DNA from: Rhodanobacter sp.
GTDB lineage: Bacteria; Pseudomonadota; Gammaproteobacteria; Xanthomonadales; Rhodanobacteraceae
NCBI GenBank assembly: GCA_004298045.1
Contig: SCRM01000017.1
Location: 1-64,000 of the forward strand
DNA length: 64,000 nt
Direction: 5' to 3'
Shown here: positions 51,274-63,600 of the stretch, piece after piece
How positions within the stretch are numbered: the first letter of the stretch is position 1
Layout: every line of letters starts with the position of its first letter
Notes under the pieces: generated by a model
What the model saw: the letters and a program-made list of their open reading frames with translations, nothing else
Told to the model about the DNA's origin: nothing
Databases searched by the model: none
Program-made: the position numbers and the translations under genes

Positions 51274-54168
51274 ATGAGACCCACACTTCGTCACCACGTC
51301 CTTGCGTCCGCACTCATTCTTGCGTTCGGCTCTGCCGCAACGCTGCCTACCTTGGCCCAGGACGCCTCTGGCACCCAGCCATCCGATCAGAAGAGCGTTA
51401 CCCAATTGCAGGGGGTGGAAGTCACCGGCTCGCGCATCAAGGGCGCCGACATGGCGACCCAAGTGCCGGTCGTGACCATCACCTCCAAGGACATCCAGAA
51501 CACCGGCCTGACCAGCATCGGCGACGTGCTGCAGGAGCTCACCACCTCCGGCTCCGGGCTCAACACCAAGTTCAACTCCGCCGGCAACTTCGGGTTTCCG
51601 CCAGACGGCTCGGGCGTGGGTTCGGGCTCGTCCACGCTCGACCTGCGGAACCTCGGCGCCAAGCGCGTCCTGGTGCTGGTGGACGGCATCCGCTGGGTGA
51701 ACGAAAGCTCGGCCTCGGGCGTGTCCGCCGCGGTCGACCTCAACACCATCCCGGTGGGCATCATCGACCGCATCGAGATCCTGCAGGACGGCGCCTCCTC
51801 GCTGTACGGCTCGGACGCGATCGCGGGCGTGGTCAACATCATCACCAAGCGCTCGCAGCCAGGCGGCTCGGCCACGGTCTACGCCGGTACCTACAACCAG
51901 CGCCGCGGCGGGCAGACCACCAATGCCGATCTTTCCTTCGGCAACAAGGGCGACCGCTTCGAGTATTTCCTCGACTTCGGCTACGTGAAGCAGAAGTCCA
52001 TCAGCTCCGCGGACTGGGCACAGGCCGGCTCCGAGTGCGTGCCGGGCACCGGGCTCTCCAACTGCAGCTCGGCCACACCGACCGGCCGCCTGATGTTTGT
52101 GGACCCAGCCGGCACGATGCAAAGCGTCACGCTGAACGGGCCGGTCAGCGGCGTGCCGAACTACCCCGCCGACTACCACCACTTCACCACCGCCGACCGC
52201 TATCTGTTTGCATCGCGCAACCTGCTGCTGACGCCGAGCGAGCGCAAGAGCGTGTTCGCCAGCAGCCGCTACAAACTCACCGACAACATCACCTGGTATG
52301 CCCGCGGCCTGTACAACAACCGCACCTCGATGAACCAGGCGGCGCCGGAACCGATCTTCCTCGGCCCGGGCGCCGGTCTCGGCAGCCTTGCCGACCACGT
52401 CAACATCGACGCCACCAACCCGTGGAACCCGCTGGGCTACACGCTCAACTCCGACCCCAACACCGGCAACTTCATTCTGCTGGCGCGGCGTCCGATTGAA
52501 GGCGGCCCGCGCCAGTACCGCCAGGACGTGGACACCACCTACTTCGGCACCGGCCTCGAGGGCGCTTTCAGTGTGGGTGAGCGCGATTTCTACTGGGACG
52601 TGAACTACGCCAACGGCAACAACAAGGCCACCCAGACCGTACGCGGCACCTACAACATCGCGCACATCCAGCGCGGGCTCGGGCCGCTCGCCAACTGCAC
52701 CGACAGCTGCGTACCGCTGAACCTGCTCGGCGGCCCCGGCACGCTCACGCCGCAGATGCTGCAGTACATCCAGTACATCGAGCACGACACCAGCCGCAAC
52801 AAGATCAACCTGTGGACGGCCAACCTCTCCGGCAGCATCGTCGACCTGCCGGCCGGCCCGCTGGCGTTCGCCACCGGCTATGAGCACCGCAACTACAGCG
52901 GTTCGTACCAGCCCGACGCGGTGGTCGTTGCCGGCGAGTCGAACGGCGTGCCGTCACTGCCCACCTCCGGCAGCTACTCGATCAACGAGTACTACCTCGA
53001 GCTCAACGCCCCGCTGCTGAAGGATCTGCCGGGCGTCACCGCGCTCGATCTTTCCGCCGCCACCCGCTACTCCGACTACTCCACCTTCGGCAACACCACC
53101 AACAACAAGTTCGGCCTGCGCTGGCAAGTGGTGCCTGACCTCACCCTGCGCGGAACTTGGGCGGAGGGCTTCCGTGCGCCGTCGATCGGCGAGGTGTTTG
53201 GCACGCCCGCACGCTTTGACGCCACGCTGCAGGACCCGTGCAGCGGTCCGATCGCGGACCCGGCCACCGCCGCCAATTGCGCGGCACTCGGGGTACCGGC
53301 GACCTACCAGCAGTCCAACCCGCAGATCTCGGTGCGCACCGGCGGCAACCGCGCGATCAAGCCGGAAACCTCGCGCAGCCTGACGTTGGGCGCGGTGTAC
53401 AGCCCGAGCTGGGCGGCCAACGTGCCATGGTCGTCCAAGCTCGACTTCACGCTCGGCTACTACCGCATCAACCTGGATCAGGCGATCCAGGCCCCGGATG
53501 CGCAAACCCAGTTGAACCGCTGCGTCGACAGCGGCAGCCTGACCTCCGCTGCGTGCACCGGCATCCACCGCAACGCCACCGGCAACATCGACGGCTTTGC
53601 CAACGAGCTGCAGAACCTCGGCACCATCCACACCGACGGCTACGACTTCAGCGTCGCATGGCGCGGGCCGCAAACCGACATCGGGCAGTTCCACGCCAAC
53701 TGGAGCAGCACCTACGTCGACCAGTACACCGCCCGCAACGCCTCCGGCCAGGTCGAGCCGCGCACGGTCGGCATCGAGGTCAACGACAGCTCGATCCCGC
53801 GGCTCAACTCCAACCTCAACATCGGCTGGGCCCGCGGCGCCTGGGTGGTGGATTACACCCTGCGCTACCGCAGCGGCCTCAAGGAGAACTGCGCGGGGGC
53901 AGCCGGCTTCCCGATCTGCAACCACCCGAACGAGATCACGCCGAACCGTCCGGACGGCACGCATGATCTCTCCGACGTGAGCTACAGCGACCTCCGCGCC
54001 AGCTGGAAGGTGCCGGTGACGCTCGACCTCACGATCACCGCCGGCATCAACAACCTGTTCAACAAGGAGCCGCCGGTGTGCGTGTCGTGCTCGCTGAACG
54101 GTTACGATGCATCGAGCTACGACCTGCCCAGCCGCTTCACCTACCTGCAGGCCAACGTGAAGTTCTGA
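51274..54168 (+). CDS. TonB-dependent receptor
   Basis: A 964-residue outer-membrane receptor. A signal peptide ([21 protein letters not shown]) is followed by [13 protein letters not shown] (TonB box region), a plug domain with [17 protein letters not shown] and [20 protein letters not shown] (about residues 125-185) and a 22-strand barrel. ATG 51274 has AGGGGAG ahead; the open frame from 51109 is not used. The ligand cannot be deduced: there is no Fur-type neighbour and no adjacent hydrolase or transporter. Receptors of this style in Xanthomonadales often take up carbohydrates or peptides. Confidence 0.93.
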   Translation: MRPTLRHHVLASALILAFGSAATLPTLAQDASGTQPSDQKSVTQLQGVEVTGSRIKGADMATQVPVVTITSKDIQNTGLTSIGDVLQELTTSGSGLNTKFNSAGNFGFPPDGSGVGSGSSTLDLRNLGAKRVLVLVDGIRWVNESSASGVSAAVDLNTIPVGIIDRIEILQDGASSLYGSDAIAGVVNIITKRSQPGGSATVYAGTYNQRRGGQTTNADLSFGNKGDRFEYFLDFGYVKQKSISSADWAQAGSECVPGTGLSNCSSATPTGRLMFVDPAGTMQSVTLNGPVSGVPNYPADYHHFTTADRYLFASRNLLLTPSERKSVFASSRYKLTDNITWYARGLYNNRTSMNQAAPEPIFLGPGAGLGSLADHVNIDATNPWNPLGYTLNSDPNTGNFILLARRPIEGGPRQYRQDVDTTYFGTGLEGAFSVGERDFYWDVNYANGNNKATQTVRGTYNIAHIQRGLGPLANCTDSCVPLNLLGGPGTLTPQMLQYIQYIEHDTSRNKINLWTANLSGSIVDLPAGPLAFATGYEHRNYSGSYQPDAVVVAGESNGVPSLPTSGSYSINEYYLELNAPLLKDLPGVTALDLSAATRYSDYSTFGNTTNNKFGLRWQVVPDLTLRGTWAEGFRAPSIGEVFGTPARFDATLQDPCSGPIADPATAANCAALGVPATYQQSNPQISVRTGGNRAIKPETSRSLTLGAVYSPSWAANVPWSSKLDFTLGYYRINLDQAIQAPDAQTQLNRCVDSGSLTSAACTGIHRNATGNIDGFANELQNLGTIHTDGYDFSVAWRGPQTDIGQFHANWSSTYVDQYTARNASGQVEPRTVGIEVNDSSIPRLNSNLNIGWARGAWVVDYTLRYRSGLKENCAGAAGFPICNHPNEITPNRPDGTHDLSDVSYSDLRASWKVPVTLDLTITAGINNLFNKEPPVCVSCSLNGYDASSYDLPSRFTYLQANVKF

Positions 54169-54192
54169 ACGCGTTCGTTTTGCGCTGCAGAC

Positions 54193-54220
54193 AAAGGCCG
54201 CCGCAAGGCGGCTTTTGTTT
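54193..54220 (+). terminator. intrinsic terminator after the TonB receptor
   Basis: AAAGGCCGCC (54193-54202), loop GCAA, GGCGGCTTTT then GTTT (54207-54220). A 6-bp GC stem extended by A-T pairs with a T-rich tail. Confidence 0.88.
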
Positions 54221-54228
54221 GCGGTCGA

Positions 54229-54434
54229 GATTGGGGATACGGGATTCGGGATTGGGCAGAGAGCCGGGATTGGAGAGTGGGGGATTCGGGATTCGGCAGA
54301 TCGAAAGCGTGGTGCGCGTGGGGATGCTGTTTTTGTGAGGTAGGCGTGGGTCGGACTGAAGCCTGACCGACAGGAGCCTTGCAGCTCGCACGATGCGGCT
54401 TTTCCGAATCCCGAATCCCCCATCTCGAATCCCA
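54229..54434. repeat. GGGATTCGGG inverted-pair element with central REP-like hairpin
   Basis: A long direct arm (54229-54298, about six units) and an inverse arm (54404-54434) enclose about 105 bp, which includes a GGTCGG..CTGACC hairpin (54349-54371). It is the largest copy of the family in the window. Confidence 0.75.
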
Positions 54435-54516
54435 GCTCCTGATGCGCCGCGTCAGCGCCAAGCTGCCGCGGTGCATTAACATCCACCGGTTAAGTCCCCA
54501 CGATCAGGAGTTGGTG

Positions 54517-55674
54517 ATGCGTCCGTTTCCGCTCGGCGAAGACATCGACCTGCTGCGCGACACCGTGCACGCGTTTGCGCAAAAGGAAATCGCGCCGCGC
54601 GCCGCACAGGTCGATCGCGACAACCACTTCCCGAAGGATCTGTGGCGCAAGTTCGGCGACCTCGGCCTGCTCGGCATGACCGTCGCCGGCGAATACGGCG
54701 GCACCGACCTGGGTTATCTCGCGCACATGGTGGCGATGGAGGAAATCTCGCGCGCGTCGGGCTCGATCGGCCTCTCGTACGGTGCGCATTCCAACCTGTG
54801 CGTCAACAACATTTTCAAGAACGGCAACGAGGCGCAACGCAAGCGCTACCTGCCCAAACTGTGCTCGGGCGAGCATGTCGGCGCGCTGGCGATGAGCGAG
54901 CCGGGCGCCGGCTCCGACGTCGTCGGTTCGATGGCTTGCCATGCCGAGCTGCACGGCGACACCTGGATCGCCAACGGCAACAAGATGTGGATTACCAACG
55001 GTCCGGATGCCGACGTGCTGCTGGTGTACATGCGCACCGCGCCGAAAACCGCCGGCAGCCACGGCATGACCGCGTTCATCGTGGAAAAAGGCATGCCCGG
55101 CTTCAGCACTGCGCAAAAGCTCGACAAACTGGGCATGCGCGGCTCCAACACCTGCGAGCTGGTGTTCACCGATTGCGCGATCCCCACTGCCAACGTGGTG
55201 GGCGAGGTGAACGAGGGCGTATGCGTGCTGATGAGCGGGCTGGACACCGAGCGCCTGGTGCTCAGCGGCGGCCCGCTCGGCCTGATGCAGGCGGCGCTCG
55301 ACATCACCCTGCCCTACGTGCGCGAGCGCAAGCAGTTTGGCGTGGCGGTGGGCACATTTGGCATCATGCAGGCGAAAGTGGCCGACATGTACACCGCGCT
55401 GCAATCCTCGCGCGCCTTCGCCTACACGGTGGCGCGCGGTTTCGACGCCGGCGAACGCTCGCGCGTCGATCCGGCTGCGTGCCTGCTCAATGCCTCGCGC
55501 AACGCGGTCGCCGTCACGCTGGAGGCAATCCAGGCGCTGGGCGGCAACGGCTACATCAACGACTTCGACACCGGTCGCCTGCTGCGCGATGCCAAGCTCT
55601 ACGAGATCGGCGCCGGCACCAACGAGATCCGGCGCATGCTGATCGGGCGCGAGTTGTTCAACGGCAAGGCGTAA
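54517..55674 (+). CDS. ivd: isovaleryl-CoA dehydrogenase
   Basis: A 385-residue acyl-CoA dehydrogenase, FAD-dependent, oxidising isovaleryl-CoA in leucine breakdown. The catalytic base is Glu245 in [10 protein letters not shown], the position specific to isovaleryl-CoA dehydrogenases, while the site used by short and medium-chain enzymes is Ala366 (EIGAGTNE). SEPGAGSDV (about 128) and MWITNG (about 156) bind FAD. CAGGAG lies six bases before ATG 54517. Other leucine genes (liuB-E) are not in the window. Confidence 0.93.
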   Translation: MRPFPLGEDIDLLRDTVHAFAQKEIAPRAAQVDRDNHFPKDLWRKFGDLGLLGMTVAGEYGGTDLGYLAHMVAMEEISRASGSIGLSYGAHSNLCVNNIFKNGNEAQRKRYLPKLCSGEHVGALAMSEPGAGSDVVGSMACHAELHGDTWIANGNKMWITNGPDADVLLVYMRTAPKTAGSHGMTAFIVEKGMPGFSTAQKLDKLGMRGSNTCELVFTDCAIPTANVVGEVNEGVCVLMSGLDTERLVLSGGPLGLMQAALDITLPYVRERKQFGVAVGTFGIMQAKVADMYTALQSSRAFAYTVARGFDAGERSRVDPAACLLNASRNAVAVTLEAIQALGGNGYINDFDTGRLLRDAKLYEIGAGTNEIRRMLIGRELFNGKA

Positions 55675-55697
55675 CCCTGCTGCACACGCCATGACGA

Positions 55698-55725
55698 CGA
55701 AGGGCGGCCAGTTGGCCGCCCTTCG
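55698..55725. terminator. bidirectional terminator between ivd and mdh
   Basis: CGAAGGGCGGCC (55698-55709), loop AGTT, GGCCGCCCTTCG (55714-55725): a perfect 12-bp stem between two converging genes. Confidence 0.8.
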
Positions 55726-55747
55726 CGTTGGTCACTGTCGCTCGCGG

Positions 55748-56731
55748 TTACTTGGCGAACAACTGCTCCACGCTCGCGCGCTCCTCGCGCAGTTCCTTGC
55801 TGGTGGCATCCAGCTTGGCACGCGAGAAGGCATCGATTTCCAGCCCCTGCACGATGGTGTACTTGCCATCCTTGCAGGTCACCGGGTAGCCAAAGATCAC
55901 GCCTGGCTCGATGCCGTAGGAGCCATCGGACGGCACGCCCATCGACACCCAGTCGCCGGCCGCGGTACCCAGCGACCACGTGCGCATGTGGTCGATCGCG
56001 GCATTGGCCGCCGAGGCGGCGGAGGAAGCGCCGCGCGCCTTGATGATGGCCGCGCCGCGCTGCTGCACAGTGGGGATGAAGGTCTTTTCGTACCACTCCT
56101 GGCCCACCTGGGCCAGCACCGGCTTGCCGTCGATGGTGGCGTGGTGGATGTCCGGATACTGGGTGGAGCTGTGGTTGCCCCAGATGATCATCTGCTTGAT
56201 GTCGCTGTTGTGCTTGCCGAGTTTCTCGGCGAGCTGGCTCTTGGCGCGGTTGTGGTCCAGCCGCACCATCGCGGTGAAGCACTTGGGGTCCAGGGACGGC
56301 GCGTTCTGCTGGGCGATCAGTGCATTGGTGTTGGCCGGGTTGCCCACCACCAGCACCTTCACGTCGCGCTTGGCGTGGTCGTTCAGGGCCTTGCCCTGCG
56401 GCCCGAAGATCTTGCCGTTGGCCTGCAGCAGGTCCTTGCGCTCCATGCCGGGGCCGCGCGGGCGCGCGCCAACCAGCAGGGCGTAATCCACATCCTTGAA
56501 CGCGACATTCGCGTCATCGGTGGCAACGATGCCGGCGAGCGTCGGGAAGGCGCAATCGTTCAGCTCCATCACCACGCCCTGCAGCGCCGGCAGCGCCGGG
56601 GTGATCTCCAGCAGGTGCAGGATGACCGGCTGATCCGGGCCGAGCATGTCGCCGGCGGCAATGCGGAACAACAAGGCGTAGCCAATCTGACCGGCGGCAC
56701 CGGTGACGGCAACTCGAACGGGGGCTTTCAT
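55748..56731 (-). CDS. mdh: malate dehydrogenase
   Basis: A 327-residue NAD-dependent malate dehydrogenase of the longer, cytosolic-MDH-like type. [19 protein letters not shown] (about 6-24) is the nucleotide-binding loop, [15 protein letters not shown] (about 90) the mobile loop, VGNPANTN (about 128) a second NAD motif, and [14 protein letters not shown] (about 183) holds the catalytic histidine with [12 protein letters not shown] (about 160) before it. Two adjacent ATG codons (56734 and 56731) are possible; the second is seven bases from GGAG. Confidence 0.96.
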   Translation of the reverse strand: MKAPVRVAVTGAAGQIGYALLFRIAAGDMLGPDQPVILHLLEITPALPALQGVVMELNDCAFPTLAGIVATDDANVAFKDVDYALLVGARPRGPGMERKDLLQANGKIFGPQGKALNDHAKRDVKVLVVGNPANTNALIAQQNAPSLDPKCFTAMVRLDHNRAKSQLAEKLGKHNSDIKQMIIWGNHSSTQYPDIHHATIDGKPVLAQVGQEWYEKTFIPTVQQRGAAIIKARGASSAASAANAAIDHMRTWSLGTAAGDWVSMGVPSDGSYGIEPGVIFGYPVTCKDGKYTIVQGLEIDAFSRAKLDATSKELREERASVEQLFAK

Positions 56732-56959
56732 CATGGATCTCCATGGGTCGGTAAGCGGGGAGGAAAGCCGCCGACCGCGCATGGGGCGATGGTTGCGCAC
56801 CGCGTGCCGCGGCTTTCCGGGTTCGGCGAACACAGCCGTCAAACCGGGAGATTTTAGCATGCCGCGCCGCAGCAGCCGGGGCGTGCCAACGGGGGTGCGC
56901 GCCGCGCAACCCCTGTCATGGCATTCCGCTCGCCAGCCACGCGGCGAGCGCGCAGCGGC

Positions 56960-57373
56960 TCAGCGGAACAACTTGCCGGCCAGCCCGGCAAGCGACCCCA
57001 GGTCGAAACCACCACCGGTGCCCGCCGGCACCTGCCCGTCCGGCGTCAGGTGATCGACGGCGTGCGGCAACACTTGGGCAAGCTGACCGAGCAGCTGGGT
57101 CGGATCGGTGCCAAGCTTGCCGGCGGCTTCCTGCACCAGCGAGCCCAGACCACCCTTCTGCAGCGCGTCGCCCAGCTGCTGGCCGGTGACCGCCTGATTG
57201 CCGCCGGTGCCCACCCACGACTGCACGGCGTCGCCCAGCCCGTGCTGAGTGAGCGTCGAGACCAGGCCCTGCACGCCACCGGCGCCCTGGATCAATTTGC
57301 CCGCCACCTCGATCAGCGAGCCGCCACCGGCGCCTTGGCCGGCACCACCCAGCAATCCACTCAACAGTGACAT
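56960..57373 (-). CDS. YidB-like (DUF937) family protein
   Basis: A 137-residue glycine- and glutamine-rich protein. LLSGLLGGAGQGAGGGS, VQSWVGTGGNQAVTGQQLGD and DPTQLLGQLAQVLPHAVDHL, the last near residue 95, match the YidB/DUF937 family. Function is unknown. The start MSLLSGLLGG at 57373 is typical. It is single, between mdh and the cyclophilin gene, all on the minus strand but separated by 90-230 bp. Confidence 0.83.
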   Translation of the reverse strand: MSLLSGLLGGAGQGAGGGSLIEVAGKLIQGAGGVQGLVSTLTQHGLGDAVQSWVGTGGNQAVTGQQLGDALQKGGLGSLVQEAAGKLGTDPTQLLGQLAQVLPHAVDHLTPDGQVPAGTGGGFDLGSLAGLAGKLFR

Positions 57374-57466
57374 GGTCGTACTCCTTGCACAGTCAGAGGG
57401 ATGGGCCAGCGAGCAGGCCGTGGAACGCGGCACCGGACACACGCCCACCTCTGACGGTACCAGCCC

Positions 57467-57976
57467 TCAGCCGCGCTGGTCGAGCACCCGGTTCCACTCG
57501 CCGACACGCTCGGCGTGTTTGGCCAGCAAGGCATCGACATCGCCGTCGGCGGTGGCCTTGGTGATGACATCGCCCTGCTGGATCGCGTTGACCACCGCCT
57601 GATCGCCCGCACCGACCACTTCGCCAAACACGCTGTGCTTGCCGTCCAGCCACGGCGTGGCAACGTGGGTGATGAAGAACTGGCTGCCATTGGTGCGCGG
57701 GCCGGCGTTCGCCATCGACAGCACGCCCGGCTTATCATGCCGCAGCGTAGCGTCGAATTCATCCTCGAACCGGTAGCCCGGGCCGCCACGGCCGGTGCCC
57801 TCGGGGCAGCCGCCCTGGACCATGAAATCGGCGATCACGCGGTGGAACGACAGGCCGTCGTAATAGCCGCGGCGCACGAGATTGACAAAGTTCGCCACCG
57901 TCAGCGACGCCTTGTCGTCGTGCAGACGCAGGTGGATGTCGCCGCGGTTGGTGGTCAGGGTGACGTTGATGGCCAT
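57467..57976 (-). CDS. ppiB: cytoplasmic peptidyl-prolyl cis-trans isomerase (cyclophilin B type)
   Basis: A 169-residue single-domain cyclophilin without signal peptide. [20 protein letters not shown] (about residue 40) and [20 protein letters not shown] (about 97) carry the active-site Arg, Phe, Gln and Trp. ATG 57976 starts [16 protein letters not shown]; an open frame to 58144 has no similarity. The exported cyclophilin at 12633-13340 serves the other compartment. Confidence 0.94.
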   Translation of the reverse strand: MAINVTLTTNRGDIHLRLHDDKASLTVANFVNLVRRGYYDGLSFHRVIADFMVQGGCPEGTGRGGPGYRFEDEFDATLRHDKPGVLSMANAGPRTNGSQFFITHVATPWLDGKHSVFGEVVGAGDQAVVNAIQQGDVITKATADGDVDALLAKHAERVGEWNRVLDQRG

Positions 57977-58032
57977 GGGGATCCTTGCGGTGGGAAGGCA
58001 AAGCGCAAGGATAACGTCACCCAGGCACCACG

Positions 58033-59874
58033 TCAGTGCGGCAGATCCAGCATGCCGGCGTCGAGCGCACCGGCACCGCGCGGACGCGCTGCCGGCGTGG
58101 GTGGGTTCACCGGCAAGGATTTGTCGTCCACGAGGTGATCCCACATGCGATCAAGCGCCGCGTAGCCGTAAGGCAACAGCGGCACATGGCGGTCGCCAAA
58201 GCCGGGCAGCGCGAGAAAAGCGTCGAAATGCTGGGCGCCGGGGATCGCCCAATACAGCGGCTGGCGCCCCTGCGCGCGCAACCACGCCACGTACGGCTCG
58301 GAGGTGAAGCTCACCGGCAGCAAGCCGTCGGTTGCACCATGCACTACCCAGATCGGCAAGCCGGCACGCGGCAGATGCACCGCTAGCGCCGCCACCGCCG
58401 CGTGCAAGGCGCGCGCGTTGGCGTCGTTGCCGGCCCACAGCGCGCGCAGGCAGCGCAGGCCAGTCAGCGTCGGGGCGCCGGAGGCGTCGGTGCCGCCGGT
58501 CAGCGCCACCTGGTTGCCCGGCGGAATGCCCGAGGCATCCGCCCACCACGAGTTGCGTACTGCCTCGCTCGCCAGCCCCGGTTTGCCGGCCGCATCCGTG
58601 GTGCGATAGGCATAACCGCACGGCATCGCACCGACCCCGCGCCGCAGGTACGCCGAGGCATACGCGGCGGCGACCGCGCGCCACGCATCGAACGCCGTGG
58701 TGCTCGCCGCAGTGGCAATGGCCTCATCGCGCCAGCCATTGGCGTGCAACCGTGCACGCGCTGCGGCCGCCTGTTCCGCCAACGTGGTGCCGGACAACTC
58801 GCCATCCGCATGCAGCGCCGCGCAACGGGCCGCAAACGCCGGCGGCAGCACACCGGCCACGCGTGCCAGAGGCGCACCCGCGTACTGCGCGTCGGCCAGC
58901 GCACACGGCATCAACAGCGCGGCTTCGGTGACGTAGTCAAACAAGGCGCGGCCGTGCCCCGGCACGTACACGTTGGGTTCCAGCGCCACCACGGCGTCGA
59001 TCAACCCGGTTTCGTCGAGCCCTGCCGCCTGCAACGCGGCACCGCCGCCATTGGACAGCCCGGTCACGATCACCCGCGTATTGCGTGCCGTGAACGGCGC
59101 GGCATCTGGATACGCGCGATCGAGCATGGCCAGGCCAAACTGCACTGCCTGCAGCACATCCCGCCCCCAGTCGGCCTCGGGGTTGTCGCCCGAATGCGCG
59201 TGCTTGACCACGATGCCGGCATCGGCGGCGTAGTGTTCCGGCGCAAATTCCAGCGGCTCCGCGCCAACGGCGTGCCGTGTGCCATCCAGCGCCACCCCGG
59301 TGCCGTCGGCGGTATCGAAATAGCCGGCACCGGTGCCCTTGTCGGTGTAGGCCACGGCGCAACCCTTGGGCAGTCCCCACGCGCCGGCCAACGCAATGGC
59401 GCCGTACACGCCGCGCGAGCCGGACGATGCCGCCACCACCAGGCACCGCGCCTTGCGGTCGAAATGATCCGGCGCCTGCAGCAGTACCCGATGCGGATAG
59501 TGCGCGTCGGGGATGCGTGCAAACGCGGTGTACTCGCGCCCCGGCACCTCCGGCACCGCGCCATAGACAGTGCCGTAGCCACCCAGCGGGCCAAGATCGG
59601 CGATGCCCTTCCAGCTCGACTGGATCGCGCGCCGACGCAGCTCCGCCGGCGTCGGGTGCGCCGCATCCGCATACGCCGAGGGCAACCCGCGCAAGCCAGT
59701 GAGGCCGAGCCCGGCGCTCAACAGGTCATCGCCATGTCGATGCTCGGTGACTTGCACCGGGCCGGCCACAAAGGAAAGTGTCATCGCAGCGGCTCCTGCA
59801 GCAGGCAACGCCGTGCTCGCCCCGGTCGCGACCCAGGCACCGATCATCAGCAACCGCAGGGCAAAAGGCGTCAT
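58033..59874 (-). CDS. 3-hydroxybutyrate oligomer hydrolase
   Basis: A 613-residue exported hydrolase. An N-terminal signal ([20 protein letters not shown]) is followed by an alpha/beta-hydrolase-type body with GLSNGGGA (about residue 260, nucleophile Ser) and, later, [20 protein letters not shown] and [20 protein letters not shown]. These match the D-(-)-3-hydroxybutyrate oligomer hydrolase family, which releases monomers from PHB breakdown products. No PHB synthase or depolymerase is in the window, so extracellular scavenging is as likely as storage turnover. ATG 59874; divergent from the response regulator. Confidence 0.82.
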   Translation of the reverse strand: MTPFALRLLMIGAWVATGASTALPAAGAAAMTLSFVAGPVQVTEHRHGDDLLSAGLGLTGLRGLPSAYADAAHPTPAELRRRAIQSSWKGIADLGPLGGYGTVYGAVPEVPGREYTAFARIPDAHYPHRVLLQAPDHFDRKARCLVVAASSGSRGVYGAIALAGAWGLPKGCAVAYTDKGTGAGYFDTADGTGVALDGTRHAVGAEPLEFAPEHYAADAGIVVKHAHSGDNPEADWGRDVLQAVQFGLAMLDRAYPDAAPFTARNTRVIVTGLSNGGGAALQAAGLDETGLIDAVVALEPNVYVPGHGRALFDYVTEAALLMPCALADAQYAGAPLARVAGVLPPAFAARCAALHADGELSGTTLAEQAAAARARLHANGWRDEAIATAASTTAFDAWRAVAAAYASAYLRRGVGAMPCGYAYRTTDAAGKPGLASEAVRNSWWADASGIPPGNQVALTGGTDASGAPTLTGLRCLRALWAGNDANARALHAAVAALAVHLPRAGLPIWVVHGATDGLLPVSFTSEPYVAWLRAQGRQPLYWAIPGAQHFDAFLALPGFGDRHVPLLPYGYAALDRMWDHLVDDKSLPVNPPTPAARPRGAGALDAGMLDLPH

Positions 59875-59977
59875 GCCACGACAATAGCGTGCGTGGCGAC
59901 TGCGGCCATAGGACGAAAGTCCGATGCGCCGGCCGCAGCGTATGGTTAGGCTCGAAACCACCGCTGCGAAACTGACC

Positions 59978-60640
59978 ATGCCGCACCTGCTGATTGCCGA
60001 CGACCATCCGCTGTTTCGCACCGCGCTGCACCACGCGGCGCTGGCGGCGCTTGGCGCGGAAGCGGTGGTTGCCGAAGCCGCCGACCTGGCGGCCGCGATG
60101 GCGGCCATGGCCGCCGATCCGGATATCGACCTGGTGCTGCTGGATCTGCACATGCCCGGCAGCCGCGGGCTGTCCGGGCTGGCGGCGCTGCGCGGGCAAT
60201 TTCCGGCGGTGGCGGTGATCGTGGTTTCCGCCCACGACGAGCCGCGTGTGGTACGCCGCGCACTCGATTACGGCGCCGCCGGCTACATCACCAAGAGCGC
60301 CGGCCACGACGACATCGCCGCCGCGATCCGCACCGTGCTCGATTGCGGCGAATGGGTACCGCCACGCCTGGCGCGCCAGGTGGCGGAACTGCCCCCCAAC
60401 CCGCAGGACAGCGCGCTCGCCGCCCGTCTCGCGCGCCTGACCGAGCAGCAATACCGCGTGCTGGAACTGGTGGCCGAGGGACTGCTCAACAAGCAGATCG
60501 CCGACCGCCTCGCGATTCAGGAGCGCACCGTCAAGGCGCACGTCACCGCCATTTTCGAAAAACTCGGCGTGCACAACCGCACGCAAGCCGGCATCCTGCT
60601 GCGCTCGCTGGATCTCGCCGATCCGGCCGGGATGCTGTAG
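59978..60640 (+). CDS. LuxR/NarL-type response regulator (CrbR-like)
   Basis: A 220-residue response regulator. The receiver has Asp8/Asp9 (LLIADDHP) and phosphoacceptor Asp56 (LVLLDLHMPG); the C-terminal LuxR helix-turn-helix is KQIADRLAIQERTVKAHVTA near residue 170. It converges on a transporter-kinase hybrid, the arrangement of CrbS/CrbR, which controls acetyl-CoA synthetase in several gammaproteobacteria. No acs gene is in the window. ATG 59978 is taken over an upstream open frame. Confidence 0.88.
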   Translation: MPHLLIADDHPLFRTALHHAALAALGAEAVVAEAADLAAAMAAMAADPDIDLVLLDLHMPGSRGLSGLAALRGQFPAVAVIVVSAHDEPRVVRRALDYGAAGYITKSAGHDDIAAAIRTVLDCGEWVPPRLARQVAELPPNPQDSALAARLARLTEQQYRVLELVAEGLLNKQIADRLAIQERTVKAHVTAIFEKLGVHNRTQAGILLRSLDLADPAGML

Positions 60641-60685
60641 GTCGGCCTTCGGCCGGGCGACGCCTTTGGCGAAGGGCTACGAGCC
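60640..60685. repeat. REP-like hairpins between the response regulator and kinase genes
   Basis: GTAGGTCGGCC, TTC, GGCCGGGCGAC, then GCCTTTGGC and CTAC (60638-60680) form nested hairpins closed by GTAG/CTAC. The sequence resembles the REP family noted elsewhere in the window and probably ends the two converging transcripts. Confidence 0.55.
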
Positions 60686-63600
60686 AACATCGGAACCCGG
60701 GCGGACATGGCGCAGAATCAGCTGCCGCAGCGCGAGCGGGCGCATCGGCTTGTAGAGCACCTGCACGCCCGCGGCGAGCAAGCGCGCGCGCAAGGCCGGA
60801 TCGCGATCGGCGGTAATCACCACGACCGGGGCCGCGCCGCACTGCGGGCGCAGTTGCTGCAGGGCATCGAGGCCGGTGTGGCCGCCATCCAGGTGGTAAT
60901 CGAGCAGCAGCAAATCGGGCACCCATGGCACCTGTCGCGCATGCGCCACGGAGCGCGCTGCATGCACCGTCCAGCCCCACTGTTCCAACAGCGTGGCCAG
61001 CGCTGCGAGGGCATCCGGGTCGTTGTCCAATACTAGCGCGCGCCCGCGCGGCAGCGGCCGCGTGGAGATGCTTGCCGATGGTTCAACCGGTTTGCCGGCA
61101 GCCACGCGTGGCACCCGCACCGCAAACAGGCTGCCGCGTCCCGGCCACGAACGCACGCTCAGGCGATGGCCAAGCAGCCCGGCGATGCGCTTGGCGATCG
61201 CCAGCCCCAATCCAAGGCCCTGCCCGCTTGCCGTACTGCCGCGGCGAAACTCCTCGAAGATCAACTGTTGTTCTGCCGGTGCAATGCCGGGGCCGGTGTC
61301 CCACACCTCGATGCGCCAATCCGCGCCACGACGCCGGCAACCAAGCAGGATTTCGCCGCGTTCGGTGTAACGCAATGCGTTGGAAAGAAAGTTCTGCACG
61401 ATCCGTCGCAGCAGGGCGGGATCCGAATGTGCCCAACCCCGCGCCGCCACCACCCGCAGGCGCATGCCGCGTTCGCGCGCCAATGCCTGGCATTCCGCCG
61501 CCAGCGGGTCGAGCACTTCCGCCAGGGCAAACGCACGCCGCTCGACCGCGATCCGGCCACCTTCGAGTCGGGCGATGTCGAGCAAGCCGGCGAGCAGGTT
61601 CTCGGTCGCTTCCAGCGCGCCATCAAGATGCCGCAAGGTCGCGCCGCCGGTGGTGTCGGCGGTGAGCTGCGGACGCAAGGTGTGCGCAAACAACTGTGCG
61701 GCATGCAACGGCTGCAACAGGTCGTGGCTGACCGCGGCGAGAAAGTGGGACTTTGCATCGTTGGCGTGCTGGGCGGCGGCCGTCGCCCGCTCCAGCGCCT
61801 GGGTACGGTCGGCCACGCGCTCTTCCAGTGTTTCGTTCGCCCGCTTGAGCGCCCGCTCGACCTCGCGCGAGGCGGTGACGTCGGTATAGGTCGCCACATA
61901 ACCACCGCCGGGCATCGCGTTGCCGCGTATTTCGATCACCCGCCCGTGCGGAAAGGTGCGCTCCGAATGATGCGGCGAACCGGCGTGCATGTGCGCCAGC
62001 CGCCGCCGCACATCACTGTCGATCTCGCCGCCGCCGGCCAGCCCGGCGCCAAGGTTGTAGCGCACCAGATCGGCTACCGGCCGCCCGATGACCAGCAGAC
62101 CCGGCGGGTAGTCGAACAGCCGCTCGTAGGGCCGGTTCCACGCCACCACCCGCAGCTGCGCGTCGATCACGCAGATGCCCTGGCTCATGCTGGCCAGCGC
62201 CGCCGCCAGCACGCGCTGGTTGAAACGCAGATCCTGCGCGGCCTCGCCGACGATCTCCGCCACGGCAGCCAGGTCGTGCGGCCCCTGATGGCGCATCACG
62301 TCGAGCAGCAGGCGCGCCGAGCTGGCACCAATCACGGCGGCCAGCTCGTGTTCCACCGCCGCTACCCGCGTTGCTTCGGCCAGCCCTTCCTGGGGTGCAC
62401 CGGCGAACAATTTGCGGATGTGTGCCGCCGGCAGAAAGCGGCCCGCCAGACGGTGCAACTCCGACAACCCGACATCGCCCTCGGCGCTCGGCGCCGGGTG
62501 CGCAAACCGCGAACGCGCCACCAGCCAGGTGGTGGCCACGTTGGCCGCCAGGCTCAGCACCACCGCCCGCGTCAGCCGCCCCCATTCGTCGAGCCCGAGC
62601 AGATGCGCCGGCGCCAGCCACGTCACCCCGAGCGGGCCGCTGCGCACCCACTCCGGCTGCGGCACGAACAACGCCGGCAGCAGCGCGTAGAACCACACCA
62701 GCACGCCGACCAGCAGTCCGGCCCATACCGCACGGGCGCCGACATGCGGGCGGTACATTGCGATCAAGGTGGCCGGCGCGAGTCCCGCCAGCGCGGAAAA
62801 CGAGATCGCGCCGATATCCGCCAGCGCGTCGCTGCGCGCCAGCACGCGGCTGTAGGCCCAGGCCAGCAGCACGATGGCAAGGATCGCGATGCGCCGCTGC
62901 ATCAACACCGCGCCGCGCAAATCGCCTTGCTGGCCACGCCCCCAGCCCGCACGCACCAGCAGCGGGGCGACAAAATGGTTGCTCACCATGAGGCTCAGCG
63001 TGAGCGTGGCAATCACCACCATGCTGGTGGCCGCGCTGAGCCCGCCAAGAAACGCGACCAGCGCCAACCCGCGATCGCCATGCGCCAGCGGCAGCGCAAG
63101 CACATACAAATCGGAGGCGACACCCACCGGCCCCAGCCAGCGGTCGCCCAGCCGCGCCAGCGGCAGGATCGGCAGCGAGATCAGCAGCAGATACAGCGGA
63201 AACACCCAGCGCGCGGTGCGCACATGGACATCGTCGCGACACTCCACCACGCCGGCGTGGAACTGGTGCGGCATGGTGAACATCGCCAACGCACCCAGCA
63301 GGATCAACGCGGGAAACCCGCTGGCATCGCCGGTCGGCGGCATGCTGCCCACCACGGCGCCAGCGGGAATCGGCACGAACAGCAGCACGCCCAGCGCCAG
63401 CATGGCCGCCAGCTTGAACAACGACTCGAACGCCACCGCCAGCATCAACCCGCGGTTGTGTTCTGTCGTGGCCGCGCGCCGTGTACCAAACAGCATGGTG
63501 AACACCGCCATCACCAACCCGACGTACAACGCGCTGTCCTGCCACGCCGGGGTGCCCACCACGTGGCCACGGCTGAGCACCGCGTAGCTCATGGCCACCG

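Larger units (their letters stand above)
54169..54516. other. 348-bp gap between the TonB receptor and isovaleryl-CoA dehydrogenase
   Basis: It holds the receptor terminator (54193-54220), an inverted pair of GGGATTCGGG arms (54229-54434) and a REP-like hairpin (54349-54371). Apart from the dehydrogenase ribosome site CAGGAG (54505-54510) nothing else is recognised. Confidence 0.7.
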